A stretch of 34,117 nt of DNA from BJGN01 sp041159865 (GTDB lineage: Bacteria; Bacteroidota; Bacteroidia; Chitinophagales; Saprospiraceae): positions 1 to 34,117 of the forward strand of contig JBEAXK010000104.1 of the NCBI GenBank assembly GCA_041159865.1. The letters are read 5' to 3'. The first letter of the stretch is position 1. Each line of letters opens with the position of its first letter. The position numbers and the translations under genes were made by a program. The notes beneath the pieces were generated by a model. It made no database searches. It saw only the letters and a list, made by a program, of their open reading frames with translations, and was not told where the DNA came from. Shown here one piece after another: positions 9,025 to 19,000 of this stretch.

Positions 9025-9065
9025 AAAAAACGCCGAACCATTTTGAAATGATCCGGCGTTTTTGT
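9023..9065. terminator. Bidirectional rho-independent terminator between pgeF and susD-like gene
   Basis: ACGCCG (9030-9035) pairs with CGGCGT (9054-9059). The stem extends inward through partly paired ACCATTT/AAATGAT, with two mismatches and a tiny TG loop. A run of eight A flanks the left side and a run of five T the right, so the hairpin has a U-tract in both directions. It suits the convergent gene ends at 9024 (+) and 9081 (-). Confidence 0.88.
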
Positions 9066-9080
9066 CAAATTATTATCAAT

Positions 9081-10568
9081 TTATAAAGGATTCTGTACAG
9101 ATAGTTTATTAGCATCTAATTCACGTCTTGGAATTAGAAACTCCCAGCGGGGATCACCTGCAGGTACATCAAAAATAACTGCTACAGCTGCGTTATGACC
9201 TATACCATTTCTGTTTAAAGGTTGATTCAAACGCTTCAAATCAAGGAAGCGATGACCTTCACCCCAAAGTTCTATTCTTCTGTGGAACATAATCTCTTCG
9301 ATAAGTGCATCTCCTGTCTTTGTTGAAGTTACATAAGCCGGATCTCTCTGTTTAACCAAATCGAATAATGCTTTTGCAGCACCAGCATTATCACCGCCAC
9401 GCGCTTTAGCTTCCGCTTCGATGAGGAACATTTCAGCAATGCGCATATAAGGAACATCACCCATTGCGCTGGTACTTGGTACACCCGGTAAACGGAATTT
9501 TTGAACGATATAGGGTGCTCTTACACCACCTGGAGGAACAATTGAATTGGCAGCAGTTGGTGCCTTCACCCACATTTTTGAACGAACATCTGTATCAGGA
9601 ATTCGGTCATAAATTAATTTATTAATGGTTTTAGGCGTTTGGCGATTGACACTTGAGTTATAATTGCTGGAAATATAAGAGTGAAATGCACCAAAATATT
9701 CTGATTGATCTTCTAAGTGGTCAAAGCCCCACATCCATTCCGGATTAGAAATATCAGCAAATCCGTCTTGATATTGAGCAATAGACATTAAGGAACCGCC
9801 TCCAACTCTCGCTTCAGCGGCAAAAGCTGCCGCAGCCGACCAGTTTTGTTGAACCAGAGCAACCCTCGCCTGCATGCCACGAACTACATTTTTATTAAAA
9901 TGAGATTTAGCAGCACGTGCAGTAGTCAATAATTTACCAGCCTCATCCAAATCTTTATTTATTTGAGCGTAGCATTCTTCAACACTTGCGCGTGCTACTC
10001 CTTCTTTTGTAGGTTCTAAAACTAAAGAAACTCCAGGTGTGCTATTTGGTTTTTTTGAAGCATCATATCTTTTACCGTAGTATTGAACCAAGTTAAAATA
10101 GGAGAATGCACGAATAGCAAGGGCTTCTCCTTTAATCTGATTTTTTTCTGCCGGAGTTCCCACTGCATTATCTATATTCGCTATAGCTACGTTGGCATTT
10201 CCAATTAAACGATAGTACATTTCATAAGGCATAATAGATAAGGTACCTACATCACTTCTATGAGAAAGCCATCTTTGTTCATTGAAATGCCATCCATTCG
10301 AAGCATTTGAAAAAACAAGATCTTCTGCAAGGATATCATTAATCAACATTAAGGCAGGGTAACCAAAATATCCCTGAGAGCCTTGGTAACGAACGATGAA
10401 TCCACGATAAATTCCATTGATAGCGGCAGTTGCATTTTTAGTAGTTGCAAAAGCAGAACCTGCATCCACGCTACCGGTTGGGGTAGTATTTAAATAGTCT
10501 TTTTCGCAAGCATTTGAAAAGAGACCTATAAATACAAGGGAAAGAAATAATATTTTATTATTTAACAT
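9081..10568 (-). CDS. SusD/RagB-family outer-membrane nutrient-binding lipoprotein
   Basis: The 495-residue protein starts with a lipoprotein signal ending in FSNAC (lipid-carrying C21), followed by EKDYLNTTPTGSV, the usual SusD opening. Family features include NATAAINGIYRG (45-56), helical TPR-like segments such as KGEALAIRAFSYFNLVQYYGKRYD and VVRGMQARVALVQQNW, and the C-terminal block EEIMFHRRIELWGEGHRFLDLKR followed by IPRRELDAN and a terminal NPL. SusD proteins cap the SusC channel at the cell surface and capture the ligand. The gene begins 11 bp after the SusC stop and is surely co-transcribed. No glycosidase or regulator is adjacent, so the ligand (glycan, peptide or other) cannot be named. 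Confidence 0.95.
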   Translation of the reverse strand: MLNNKILFLSLVFIGLFSNACEKDYLNTTPTGSVDAGSAFATTKNATAAINGIYRGFIVRYQGSQGYFGYPALMLINDILAEDLVFSNASNGWHFNEQRWLSHRSDVGTLSIMPYEMYYRLIGNANVAIANIDNAVGTPAEKNQIKGEALAIRAFSYFNLVQYYGKRYDASKKPNSTPGVSLVLEPTKEGVARASVEECYAQINKDLDEAGKLLTTARAAKSHFNKNVVRGMQARVALVQQNWSAAAAFAAEARVGGGSLMSIAQYQDGFADISNPEWMWGFDHLEDQSEYFGAFHSYISSNYNSSVNRQTPKTINKLIYDRIPDTDVRSKMWVKAPTAANSIVPPGGVRAPYIVQKFRLPGVPSTSAMGDVPYMRIAEMFLIEAEAKARGGDNAGAAKALFDLVKQRDPAYVTSTKTGDALIEEIMFHRRIELWGEGHRFLDLKRLNQPLNRNGIGHNAAVAVIFDVPAGDPRWEFLIPRRELDANKLSVQNPL

Positions 10569-10579
10569 GTCTCAATTTT

Positions 10580-13500
10580 TTAGAAGGTTAAGTTTAATCC
10601 GCCTACAAAATTGCGGTAGAAGGAATAGGTGTTACCTGTTACACCGCTAAAGTCGCCTAATCCATCCATTCCTTTGCGTTTATTCCAAAGTGCAAGATTC
10701 TCTGCATTCATGAAAATCTGCATGCCTTGAATTTTCGCCTTTTTTAAGAAACTGGAGGGGAAGCTATAGCTTAACGATATATTTCTTAGGTTTAAGGAAG
10801 TACCGTCGATTAACCAATAATCAGAAGAACCTGTGAAATCGACAGCCCGACCTAAATCTGCGCGCGGTACATTGGTGATATCTCCAGCTTTTTGCCAGCG
10901 GTTTAAGATGTCCACATGCTTAGAGGCACCGTAACCTGCAGAAGACATTAATCCCTGATAATTAGCATCATAGATATAACCGCCTATCTGATAAATAAAT
11001 AAAACAGACAATGAGAATCCTTTATAATCAATGGTATTGGTAATTCCACCCGTGAAATCAGGAATAGCGGAACCATTGTAACGGAAACGTGCATTATTTA
11101 AGCTGTTGGTAACAGTATCGCCACTTTCTGTAATTCTTGAGTTGGAGGCTACAAAGTTAGCAGCACGATATTCTGCATCACCATTTGCTGGGTTTACCCC
11201 GTACCACTCTCTTAACCAATAATCATATAATGAACTACCTACTTTTAGCTTTTTAGTTCCTGAAATAATTTCAGGGTTACTTTCAGGCATTCTGGTAATT
11301 TCATTTTTATAAGTTGTGGCATTAATGCTAAATGTCCAGGTAAAATCTTTAGTTTTTATAGGAACTAAGTCTATTTGTAGCTCAATGCCACGATTGAACA
11401 TGGCACCGATATTTCTGGTTTGAGAAGCCACACCTGTAGAAAGAGGAAGTGGAACGGCAAATAATAAATCATCAGATTCACGATTGAAATATTCAATGAC
11501 ACCAGAAATTCTATTTTTCAATATTCCAAATTCTAATGCTGCATCAAATTGATTATTTGATTCCCAGCTTAAAGCTGTATTTCCAAGACTACCTTGGATA
11601 ATACCCGCTTCACCTGCGTTGTTCCATCCTAGGTTATAGAGGGGTTGCCATGCGTAAAATCCAATTCCAGCGTTATTACCCGTTTGTCCGTAAGAAGCTC
11701 TCAATTTAAGATTATTAATAATCTTAGAATCCTTTAGGAAATTTTCACTGTGTAATTGCCAGGCTGCACTTGCTCCAAAGAAATTACCCCAGCGTACATC
11801 CTGATAAAAACGGCTGCTTCCATCTCTTCTTGCAGAAAATGTTAAGAAATATTTATTATTATAGTCATAATTTAAGCGAGAAAAATAACCTTCCTGGCGA
11901 TTAAAATCAGCACCAGAATTTAGATTTGTAGTCGTTGTAAAGTTAACTAATTCAATATTTCCATCCAAAATCTGTTGTGAACGAGATCCTGTCAAAAAGT
12001 TATCGCGGTAATCATAATTTTCATGTCCTAAAAGGAAATCTATATTATGTGAGCCAAATTGTTTTCTGTAAGTCAATTGCTGGTTGATATTCAAAGTCAG
12101 CTGATTCGAAATTTCAACAGTTGCTCTACCCGCAGGTGCACCGTCACCAATGATTGGGTTACCATAGGTATTACTATTTACGTTTGTGTAATCAGCGCCT
12201 ATATTGACTCTAAATTTAAAGTCTTTTAAGAAACTAACTTCACCGTAAGTACGACCGCTAAATAAGTTTCTACGGAAAAAGTTTTGGTTCAACTCTGTTT
12301 CGGCCACTGCGTGTCTTCCTCCATATTGTGGACGATTTGGAAGACCTAATGCATTCATATTTCCAAAATCATACTGACGTTCTCCATTAGCATCTAACAA
12401 GTACTGTCCAGGGTTTTTGGGATCATAAGCATAAACAGGATAAATGGGTCCCATACCTCTTGAAAAGAAAAATGGATTAACAAATGAAGTATTTCCATCG
12501 GCATCTGCCTGATTTGAAAAGGTATTGGTATATGCCATATTTAAGCCGGTAGATAACCAAGACTTGATTTTGTTATTATACTGTAAACGTGCATTATAAC
12601 GCTTATAATCAGAACGAATCAAGAATCCTTTATCTTCCAGATAGCCAAAAGAAGCAAAATAGTTTGAATTGTTATCTCCACCACTAAAGTTGGCATTTAA
12701 TTCATTACGTACTCCTTCTCTAATTAAAGGAGCCGCCCAGTCTAAATCTTCTGCTTTATAGACTAATTGAGCAGCAGGATTTAATTTTCCATCTGTGCTA
12801 ACTAATTCACCTGCAGGAACATTGTATGCATTATATCCCAATAAGCTTACGATATTTTGTGAAGCATTTGCACTTGCAGCTGCTAAAGTAAGGGGACTTG
12901 CCACTCTTGACATTAAACTATTTCTGTAGGATTCCCACATAAACGGATAATATTGGGCTGCGTCCAAGCGGTCATACTCGGGTAATCCACGTTGTGAAGT
13001 ACCTCTTGTATACTTTATGTTCACTTTACCATTTCCTTTGGCTCCTTTTTTTGTGGTAACCATGATGACCCCGTTGGCAGCTCTGGAACCATATAAAGAG
13101 GTAGAAGCAGCATCTTTAAGTACCGTAATATTTTCAATATCATCAGGATTAAGATTGGCAATGCTGGCATCGTAAGGAATTCCGTCAACTACATAAAGCG
13201 GAGCATTTGATCCTGATATAGATCCAAATCCTCTGATTCTGATAGCAGGAGTTGAACCTGGTTGACCGCCACCAATAGTTGCCTGAATACCGGGTCCAGA
13301 ACCTGCAATTGCTTGACTAACGTTTGTAATGGGACGACGTGCAATTTGTTCAGCACCAACTGTAGCTGCCGATCCTGTAAACTTCTCTCTGGTTGACTCA
13401 CCAAAAGCAGTTACAATTACCTCATCGAGCAAAGCTGCTGAAACGTCCAAGGTAACTTCCAGCATGGTCTGACCATTTAGAGTTACATCCTTTGCAGTAA

Positions 13501-13732
13501 ACCCTGTGTAGCTAAAAGTTAAGACATCTTTTGAGGGATTAGCCATTAATTCGAATTTACCATCCAAATCAGTAGCCGTTCCAGAACTAGTCCCTTTGAC
13601 TAAAACGGTAACACCAATTAAGGGTTCTCCGTCTTCAGCAGAAGTGACTACGCCTTTGACCATGGTTTGAGCAGTCAAAGCCATGGTTACAAGAAGCATA
13701 AATCCTGTGAGTGTAAAACGCATAAATTTCAT
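10580..13732 (-). CDS. SusC/RagA-family TonB-dependent outer-membrane receptor
   Basis: 1050 residues. Signal peptide 1-21 (cut near LTAQ) is followed by a CarboxypepD_reg-like beta-sandwich (about 24-105: VKGVVTSAEDGEPLIGVTV, TDLDGKFEL, YTGF). Next come LLDEVIVTAFG and the plug domain with the SusC signature PLYVVDGIPYD, NPDDIENITVLKDAAS and LYGSRAANGVIMVTTKKG. The rest is a 22-strand barrel with many aromatic girdle residues, ending in F (GGLNLTF). It imports a ligand delivered by the SusD partner using TonB energy. It is the first gene of a two-gene operon; 114 bp of AT-rich DNA lies upstream, with an ATTAATT-AAAA-AATTAAT inverted repeat near 13773. No ECF-sigma/anti-sigma or hybrid two-component gene is nearby, and no N-terminal secretin/TonB (STN) extension is seen. 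Confidence 0.96.
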   Translation of the reverse strand: MKFMRFTLTGFMLLVTMALTAQTMVKGVVTSAEDGEPLIGVTVLVKGTSSGTATDLDGKFELMANPSKDVLTFSYTGFTAKDVTLNGQTMLEVTLDVSAALLDEVIVTAFGESTREKFTGSAATVGAEQIARRPITNVSQAIAGSGPGIQATIGGGQPGSTPAIRIRGFGSISGSNAPLYVVDGIPYDASIANLNPDDIENITVLKDAASTSLYGSRAANGVIMVTTKKGAKGNGKVNIKYTRGTSQRGLPEYDRLDAAQYYPFMWESYRNSLMSRVASPLTLAAASANASQNIVSLLGYNAYNVPAGELVSTDGKLNPAAQLVYKAEDLDWAAPLIREGVRNELNANFSGGDNNSNYFASFGYLEDKGFLIRSDYKRYNARLQYNNKIKSWLSTGLNMAYTNTFSNQADADGNTSFVNPFFFSRGMGPIYPVYAYDPKNPGQYLLDANGERQYDFGNMNALGLPNRPQYGGRHAVAETELNQNFFRRNLFSGRTYGEVSFLKDFKFRVNIGADYTNVNSNTYGNPIIGDGAPAGRATVEISNQLTLNINQQLTYRKQFGSHNIDFLLGHENYDYRDNFLTGSRSQQILDGNIELVNFTTTTNLNSGADFNRQEGYFSRLNYDYNNKYFLTFSARRDGSSRFYQDVRWGNFFGASAAWQLHSENFLKDSKIINNLKLRASYGQTGNNAGIGFYAWQPLYNLGWNNAGEAGIIQGSLGNTALSWESNNQFDAALEFGILKNRISGVIEYFNRESDDLLFAVPLPLSTGVASQTRNIGAMFNRGIELQIDLVPIKTKDFTWTFSINATTYKNEITRMPESNPEIISGTKKLKVGSSLYDYWLREWYGVNPANGDAEYRAANFVASNSRITESGDTVTNSLNNARFRYNGSAIPDFTGGITNTIDYKGFSLSVLFIYQIGGYIYDANYQGLMSSAGYGASKHVDILNRWQKAGDITNVPRADLGRAVDFTGSSDYWLIDGTSLNLRNISLSYSFPSSFLKKAKIQGMQIFMNAENLALWNKRKGMDGLGDFSGVTGNTYSFYRNFVGGLNLTF

Positions 13733-13846
13733 ACTTATAAGTTTATAAATGAAAAAACAATCATTAATTAAAAAATTAATTGAATAACTAAATCCATAAA
13801 ATTAAGTAATGTTCAATATTAAAGTGAATTAATCACAGTAAAACTA

Positions 13847-15073
13847 TTATTCTTGAGATAATAATGCTTGGACGGCTATTTCACCACTTCGCATGGCAGC
13901 GTCTAGAGAGGGGTTTAACAGGTAATCCCCAGCAAGGAATATATTTTTTCTGTAAATAAAATCAGCTAAGGGCCTGTTAAAATATTGTTTTGAACAAATA
14001 GGTAAAGCCCTTCTGATGTAATTTAATCCTAAGTAAGTTAAGGGTAATTCTGGTATCTTGAAATACATCCTCAAATCATCGATCAATTTATACGCTGCAA
14101 CCTGATCGTTAATAGTTTCAGCTTTTAAAGTCACCGATAACAAGTATCCATCGGCAAATTTTTTACCCCCTTTTAACTCACTAATAGCTGCTATTGTAAG
14201 CATACCAGCGGCAGGATCAGCTATTAGTCCAATTTTTTTACCCAAAAGAGGTCTGTCAGTTTTGAAATAATATTGAATATGATGATTATACTTGGTTTCT
14301 GAAATATCTTTATTCAATATAAAATGGTAATCTGTTGCTAAAATCAGTTTATCAAAAGATAATCTTTCCCCGGTTTCAAAAATCAATTCATCATTTTCCA
14401 CCTTTTCCACCTTTTTATTTAATAGTAGGGTGGTATTTTTAAGTTTTTTAAATAATTGATCTGGAATTTCCTGAATGCCTTTTTCAGGAATAGCGGCCTT
14501 CCCTTTGCTAAATTTCCCAAAAACAAATTTAAACATGGACGCTGCTGTCTCCAAATTGTCTTCTAAAAAAATACCGGAGAAAAAGGGTTTGAAAAACAGG
14601 TTTATGATACGATCACTAAAACCGTAAGCCTTTAAAAACTCAAGCGTTGTTTCTGAACTTCCATCAAAAATACTTTCTTCCTCCTTGTTTTTTAATTGTT
14701 GGGAAAGTTTAAAAATCAACCATTTATCCTTTAAAGTTCCAATGCCTGAAAAAATCATTTCAGGTAGTTTCCACCATTGTCTTATTGGATCAGAAAGTTC
14801 ATAATCTTTGTCGGCACTGAACACAAAAGCCCCGGGGTGAAAATATTTTAAATCCAACGACTTAAAGTCGAGATATTTTTTTACTGATTTATACTCAGTT
14901 AACAAAACCTGAAAACCTTTATCGAGGATAAAATTATCATATTCGATGGACTGTGTCCTCCCTCCTATGTTCTTATCTGCATCAATTAAAATAGGACTGA
15001 AACCTGCTTCTTCACAATTTATGGCAGCTACCAGTCCAGATACCCCCGCTCCGACAATTACAATCTGTTTCAT
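13847..15073 (-). CDS. FAD-dependent amine oxidase/protoporphyrinogen oxidase-like oxidoreductase
   Basis: The 408-residue protein opens with the Rossmann FAD motif IVIVGAGVSGLVAA (G8, G10, G13), followed by the acidic ILIDAD strand end and NIGGRTQS, the second flavin-contact motif shared by amine oxidases, phytoene desaturases and protoporphyrinogen oxidases. FFSGIFLEDNLETAASMF and AIPEKGIQEIPDQL fit the desaturase/protoporphyrinogen oxidase-like branch, and the C-terminal FLAGDYLLNPSLDAAMRSGEIA is the closing FAD-binding motif. No membrane segment is evident. The start is 9 bp after the upstream TPR gene's stop, so the two form an operon. No carotenoid or heme biosynthesis genes are nearby, so the substrate is unknown. 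Confidence 0.87.
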   Translation of the reverse strand: MKQIVIVGAGVSGLVAAINCEEAGFSPILIDADKNIGGRTQSIEYDNFILDKGFQVLLTEYKSVKKYLDFKSLDLKYFHPGAFVFSADKDYELSDPIRQWWKLPEMIFSGIGTLKDKWLIFKLSQQLKNKEEESIFDGSSETTLEFLKAYGFSDRIINLFFKPFFSGIFLEDNLETAASMFKFVFGKFSKGKAAIPEKGIQEIPDQLFKKLKNTTLLLNKKVEKVENDELIFETGERLSFDKLILATDYHFILNKDISETKYNHHIQYYFKTDRPLLGKKIGLIADPAAGMLTIAAISELKGGKKFADGYLLSVTLKAETINDQVAAYKLIDDLRMYFKIPELPLTYLGLNYIRRALPICSKQYFNRPLADFIYRKNIFLAGDYLLNPSLDAAMRSGEIAVQALLSQE

Positions 15074-15082
15074 TTTCTTTAA

Positions 15083-15967
15083 TTACAAAATAAGGCTTCC
15101 CCTGTTTTCATGAATTTTAAAATCTGTATAAGTTTTTAAAGTAATGATTTGCCAAGCATTTAAAAGTTCTCTAACCTGATCTTCCCTTCTTGCAGCAATA
15201 CTAATCAAAAATTCTCCTTCGTTTAAATCATTTCGGATAAAATAAAATTCCTTATTCTCCGATGACTGAATTTTTTCCATTGCCCTGGTGCTGTTAGACC
15301 ATATTTCAAAACCCAAACCTGCCTGTTGACACAAATCGCCTAGTTTTATAAGATCTTTTTCCTCTGTTTCCATCAACATACAAGAAAAGGTATTGAAATA
15401 AGATGTTTTTTGTCTGCTAAGTATATTATAAATAGGGTGTTTTGTTTTGCCGACCACCTGATAATCAGAGGAAACGGTATGGTAATATACTATATCCTGA
15501 TGACATAGTCCACTTGTTGGGTAGGGAATATTTATTATTTGTGCTTTTGCAGGTCCACAGGTTAAAGCCCAGATTAACTCGGATCGATTATCATAATTGA
15601 TTCTCAAGCAGATAAGGGTTTTAACCTTTATATTTTCGAGTAAGCCAAATTTTGTCCAAACCCTTTTTGCAATCGTTAATTTTCCTGTTATTTCGGCGGA
15701 AACGCCTAAATACCACCATATTGACTTAAGGCTGGCGTCTAAAGAGAGGACTCTTTTACTAAATGCATATACTTGTTTCCATTCTGCTCTGCGCAGATAA
15801 ATATTTATTAACCGGATATAAGGCGGTACCCAACCTGGATTTTCCTTAATGATTCGCCTAAATAATTTTACGGCATGATAAATATCCCCGTTAAGGTCAT
15901 ATTGACAGGCATTTTCCCACCAAGGCAAAACATTTTCAGGTATGATTTCATCCGTAGGTTTAGACAT
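15083..15967 (-). CDS. TPR-containing protein of unknown function
   Basis: The 294-residue soluble protein has no signal peptide. Residues about 15-115 form helix pairs with tetratricopeptide spacing (CQYDLNGDIYHAVKLFRRII, WVPPYIRLINIYLRRAEWKQ, SIWWYLGVSAEITGKLTIAK). The remaining 180 residues alternate strands and helices (KTLICLRINYDNR, QIINIPYPTSG, FLISIAARREDQVRELL) and match no family I can name; the last segment, with a strand followed by a helix, could be an ACT-like or ferredoxin-like fold. AGGAGG abuts the ATG directly with no spacer, so it is unlikely to act as a Shine-Dalgarno site. It is the first gene of a two-gene unit with the FAD oxidoreductase and divergent from the 5-oxoprolinase. 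Confidence 0.8.
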   Translation of the reverse strand: MSKPTDEIIPENVLPWWENACQYDLNGDIYHAVKLFRRIIKENPGWVPPYIRLINIYLRRAEWKQVYAFSKRVLSLDASLKSIWWYLGVSAEITGKLTIAKRVWTKFGLLENIKVKTLICLRINYDNRSELIWALTCGPAKAQIINIPYPTSGLCHQDIVYYHTVSSDYQVVGKTKHPIYNILSRQKTSYFNTFSCMLMETEEKDLIKLGDLCQQAGLGFEIWSNSTRAMEKIQSSENKEFYFIRNDLNEGEFLISIAARREDQVRELLNAWQIITLKTYTDFKIHENRGSLIL

Positions 15968-16026
15968 CCTCCTTTTTTGCGTAAATATACAATCTAAATA
16001 AAAGTAAAGAATAGGTAGTATCTTTT

Positions 16027-16034
16027 TAGCTTTG
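16027..16034 (+). promoter_or_regulatory. Candidate Bacteroidota -7 box (TAGCTTTG) upstream of the 5-oxoprolinase gene
   Basis: TAGCTTTG is an exact TAnnTTTG match 30 bp before the ATG, a normal distance for a short leader. No TTG at proper -33 spacing is seen, so confidence stays modest. Confidence 0.4.
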
Positions 16035-16064
16035 TTTTTAGCAAATTAATTAGCAATTGTTCAA

Positions 16065-19000
16065 ATGAAACACTGGAAAATCTGGATTGATACGGGTGGA
16101 ACTTTTACAGATTGTCTGGCCATAGATCCAATAGGAAATGAAATAAGGTTAAAGGTGCTAAGCAATAGCGTCCTCAGAGGCAGAGTGATAGAGGTTACAG
16201 GAAGTAAAACATTAAAAATTAAGGAACAATGGCAGGTAAAGGCCGATATTTTTGAATCGTACCAGCTTCGCTTTCCCTCCTTTGTCCATTTTGGCGTCTA
16301 TCAGGTTAAATATACCCATCTGGCTAAAGGGGAAATTACGCTCTTTGAGGACCTTTCACATAAAATAGAGGCTGGCACTGAATTTGAAATTACTGCTAAC
16401 GAAGAGGCGCCCGTTTTGGCAATGCGTCTGGCTACCCGTTCCAGATATGAGGATCCATTACCTCCTGCACATTTACGGCTGGGATTTACAAAAGGAACGA
16501 ATGCGTTATTAGAGAAAAATGGAGCCGATGTAGCTTTATTGGTAACCAAAGGTTTTGCCGATTTACCCATTATCGGAACACAACAAAGGCCTCATCTTTT
16601 TCAATTGGATATTCCAGATCCCTGGCTTCCTTTTAAAAAGGTTGTTGAAGTTACAGAAAGATTAATGTCTGATGGACAAGTTCTTACAGAACTAACGGAT
16701 GAAGAAATCAATAAAGTTATTTCCGTTTTGAAAAATGCAGGTTGCTCCTCTGTGGCCATTTCTTTTCTTCATGCCTATAAAAATACTTCACACGAAGAGA
16801 AAATGGAAAAAGCACTGCTGGAAGCTGGTTTTTCCTATGTTTCGCGCTCTTCTTCTTTAAGTTTAGCGTTAAAATGGCTTCCAAGGATGCAAACTACGCT
16901 TATCGATGCTTATCTGAATCCTTTAATTATTTCATATTTGAATGATATTGAAAAAACGCTGCAGAATGGAAGTAATGAAAGTACTTTACAAATTATGACG
17001 AGTGACGGCGCCCTCGTCCCTCTCTCGCTTTTTCATCCCAAAGACAGCTTATTAAGTGGCCCTGCAGGAGGAATCGTGGGGGCTGCAACCTTGGCCAAGC
17101 AATCGGGTTTTAATAAAACTTTAACCCTCGATATGGGAGGTACAAGTACAGATACTGCTATTTATGACGGCCGTTTTGATTATCGCTATAACACGAAACT
17201 GGACGGGCTGGAGTTACAAAGTACCGTTTTAGCTATTGAAACTGTCGCCGCTGGGGGCGGCTCTATTTGTTATTTTGAAAATGGGGGTCTTCAGGTAGGA
17301 CCTAAAAGTGCGGGTGCTTTTCCTGGCCCTGCTTGTTATGGTGCAGGTGGACCTTTAACTTTAAGTGATGTCAATATTTTGTTGGGAAAAATGGACGCTT
17401 CTTGTTTTTCTATTCCCATTTTCCCGGAAAAAGCAAATGAAATGTTTCTAAAACTTTTAAATGAGATAGATGCATTTTATGGAACAAAACATAATCCAGT
17501 TGAAATTTTAAAGGGTCTGGAAAGAATTGGAAATGAAAAAATGGCGGATGCGATTCGTTCTATTTCTTTAGCTAAGGGCTTTAATCCAAGTGATTATCCA
17601 TTGCTTGCTTTCGGAGGTGCAGGTGGATTGCATGCTTGCGCTATCGCCGAATTGTTGAGCATTAATAAAATTCTTATTCCTTATGATGCAGGTATCTTGA
17701 GTGCTTTTGGTATTGGAAAAGCAAAAATTGAAAGATATGCAGAAAGAGAAATTAGAATGCCCCTGGATTTGGCAGATGCTTTTTCAAGTTCTGTAGTGGC
17801 AGAATTGACAAGTCGATGTGAAAAAGATCTTTTTCTTGCTGGAATTTTTCCAGAAGATACAGACGCTCCTCAGATATATTATTTTCTGAGATTTTCTGGT
17901 CAGGAAAGTTCCTTAGAAGTTCAGGCTTCTTCTTTTAAAGATGTATCAAGGGTATTTCAACAAGAATACAAAAAGATTTTTGGTTATTCTCCCACAGACA
18001 GACCCATTGAATTAGTAAAAATAATGGTCAGGTTGACCACCATAGATACAGAATTTGAGAAAGTAAATGAAAAATTAACTGCTTATTTTCCAAAAGAAAA
18101 GCATTTTTCAAAAAGTAATAATCTGAATGTACCATATCCCGTTTTTTTTAGAGATGATTTAGAGGCTGGTGCTACTTTTTATGGACCAGCTATTTTACTA
18201 ATGCCAACGTCAACTGCATTTATTCAGGAATACTGGCAATGTTGCATAGATAAAAATGGAATGGCAATTTTGACCAAAACAGGGAAAGAAAAAGGAGTTG
18301 ATCCTTTAACAACTGCCTCTGTTGCGTTAACCCTATTCACCAATCGTTTTAAAAGTATTGCCGAAGAAATGGGCGTTCAACTACAAAGGACCGCCTTTTC
18401 GGTAAATGTAAAAGAAAGATTAGATTTTAGTTGTGCTTTGGTAGATCCCAATGGCTTTTTATTGGTCAATGCCCCTCATATTCCTGTACATTTAGGTTCC
18501 TTAGGAATTTGTATCAGACTGGTTACTGCAAAAATGCCCCTTCAAGAAGGGGATGTAATCGTTACTAATCATCCCGCTTTCGGTGGTTCACATTTACCTG
18601 ATATTACGCTCATACAAGGTGTGTTTACAGAACATTCAGAATTAATTGGTTATGTTATTAATCGGGCACACCATGCTGAAATAGGTGGGAAAACCCCTGG
18701 ATCAATGCCACCCGATGCCCGTTTTTTATTTGAGGAAGGAGTTGTTATTTCTCCCTTTTATTTAGCAAAAAATGGGATATGGTTCTGGGACGAATTCATT
18801 CATAAACTGGAAAATGCAACATATCCTACCCGAAGTTTATCGGAAAATATAGCAGATATACATGCTGGTATTGCTTCTTTACAATATGGGGTCCAAGCAC
18901 TTAGGAAACTAACCCATCAATATGGATTGGATACAGTACATTCTTACATGGAAAAAGTGCAGGACTTTGCGCATCAACAACTATTTCCTGTCTTGAATAA

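Noticed and set aside
1589..13732. Single polysaccharide utilisation locus joining GH30, the unknown barrel protein and the first SusC/SusD pair
   Set aside because: Transporter, hexapeptide and pgeF genes lie between them, on mixed strands and with a terminator, so a common locus is not supported.
15968..15973. AGGAGG as a Shine-Dalgarno site for the TPR gene
   Set aside because: It touches the ATG with no spacer, and the other genes here show no Shine-Dalgarno sites, as is usual in Bacteroidota.
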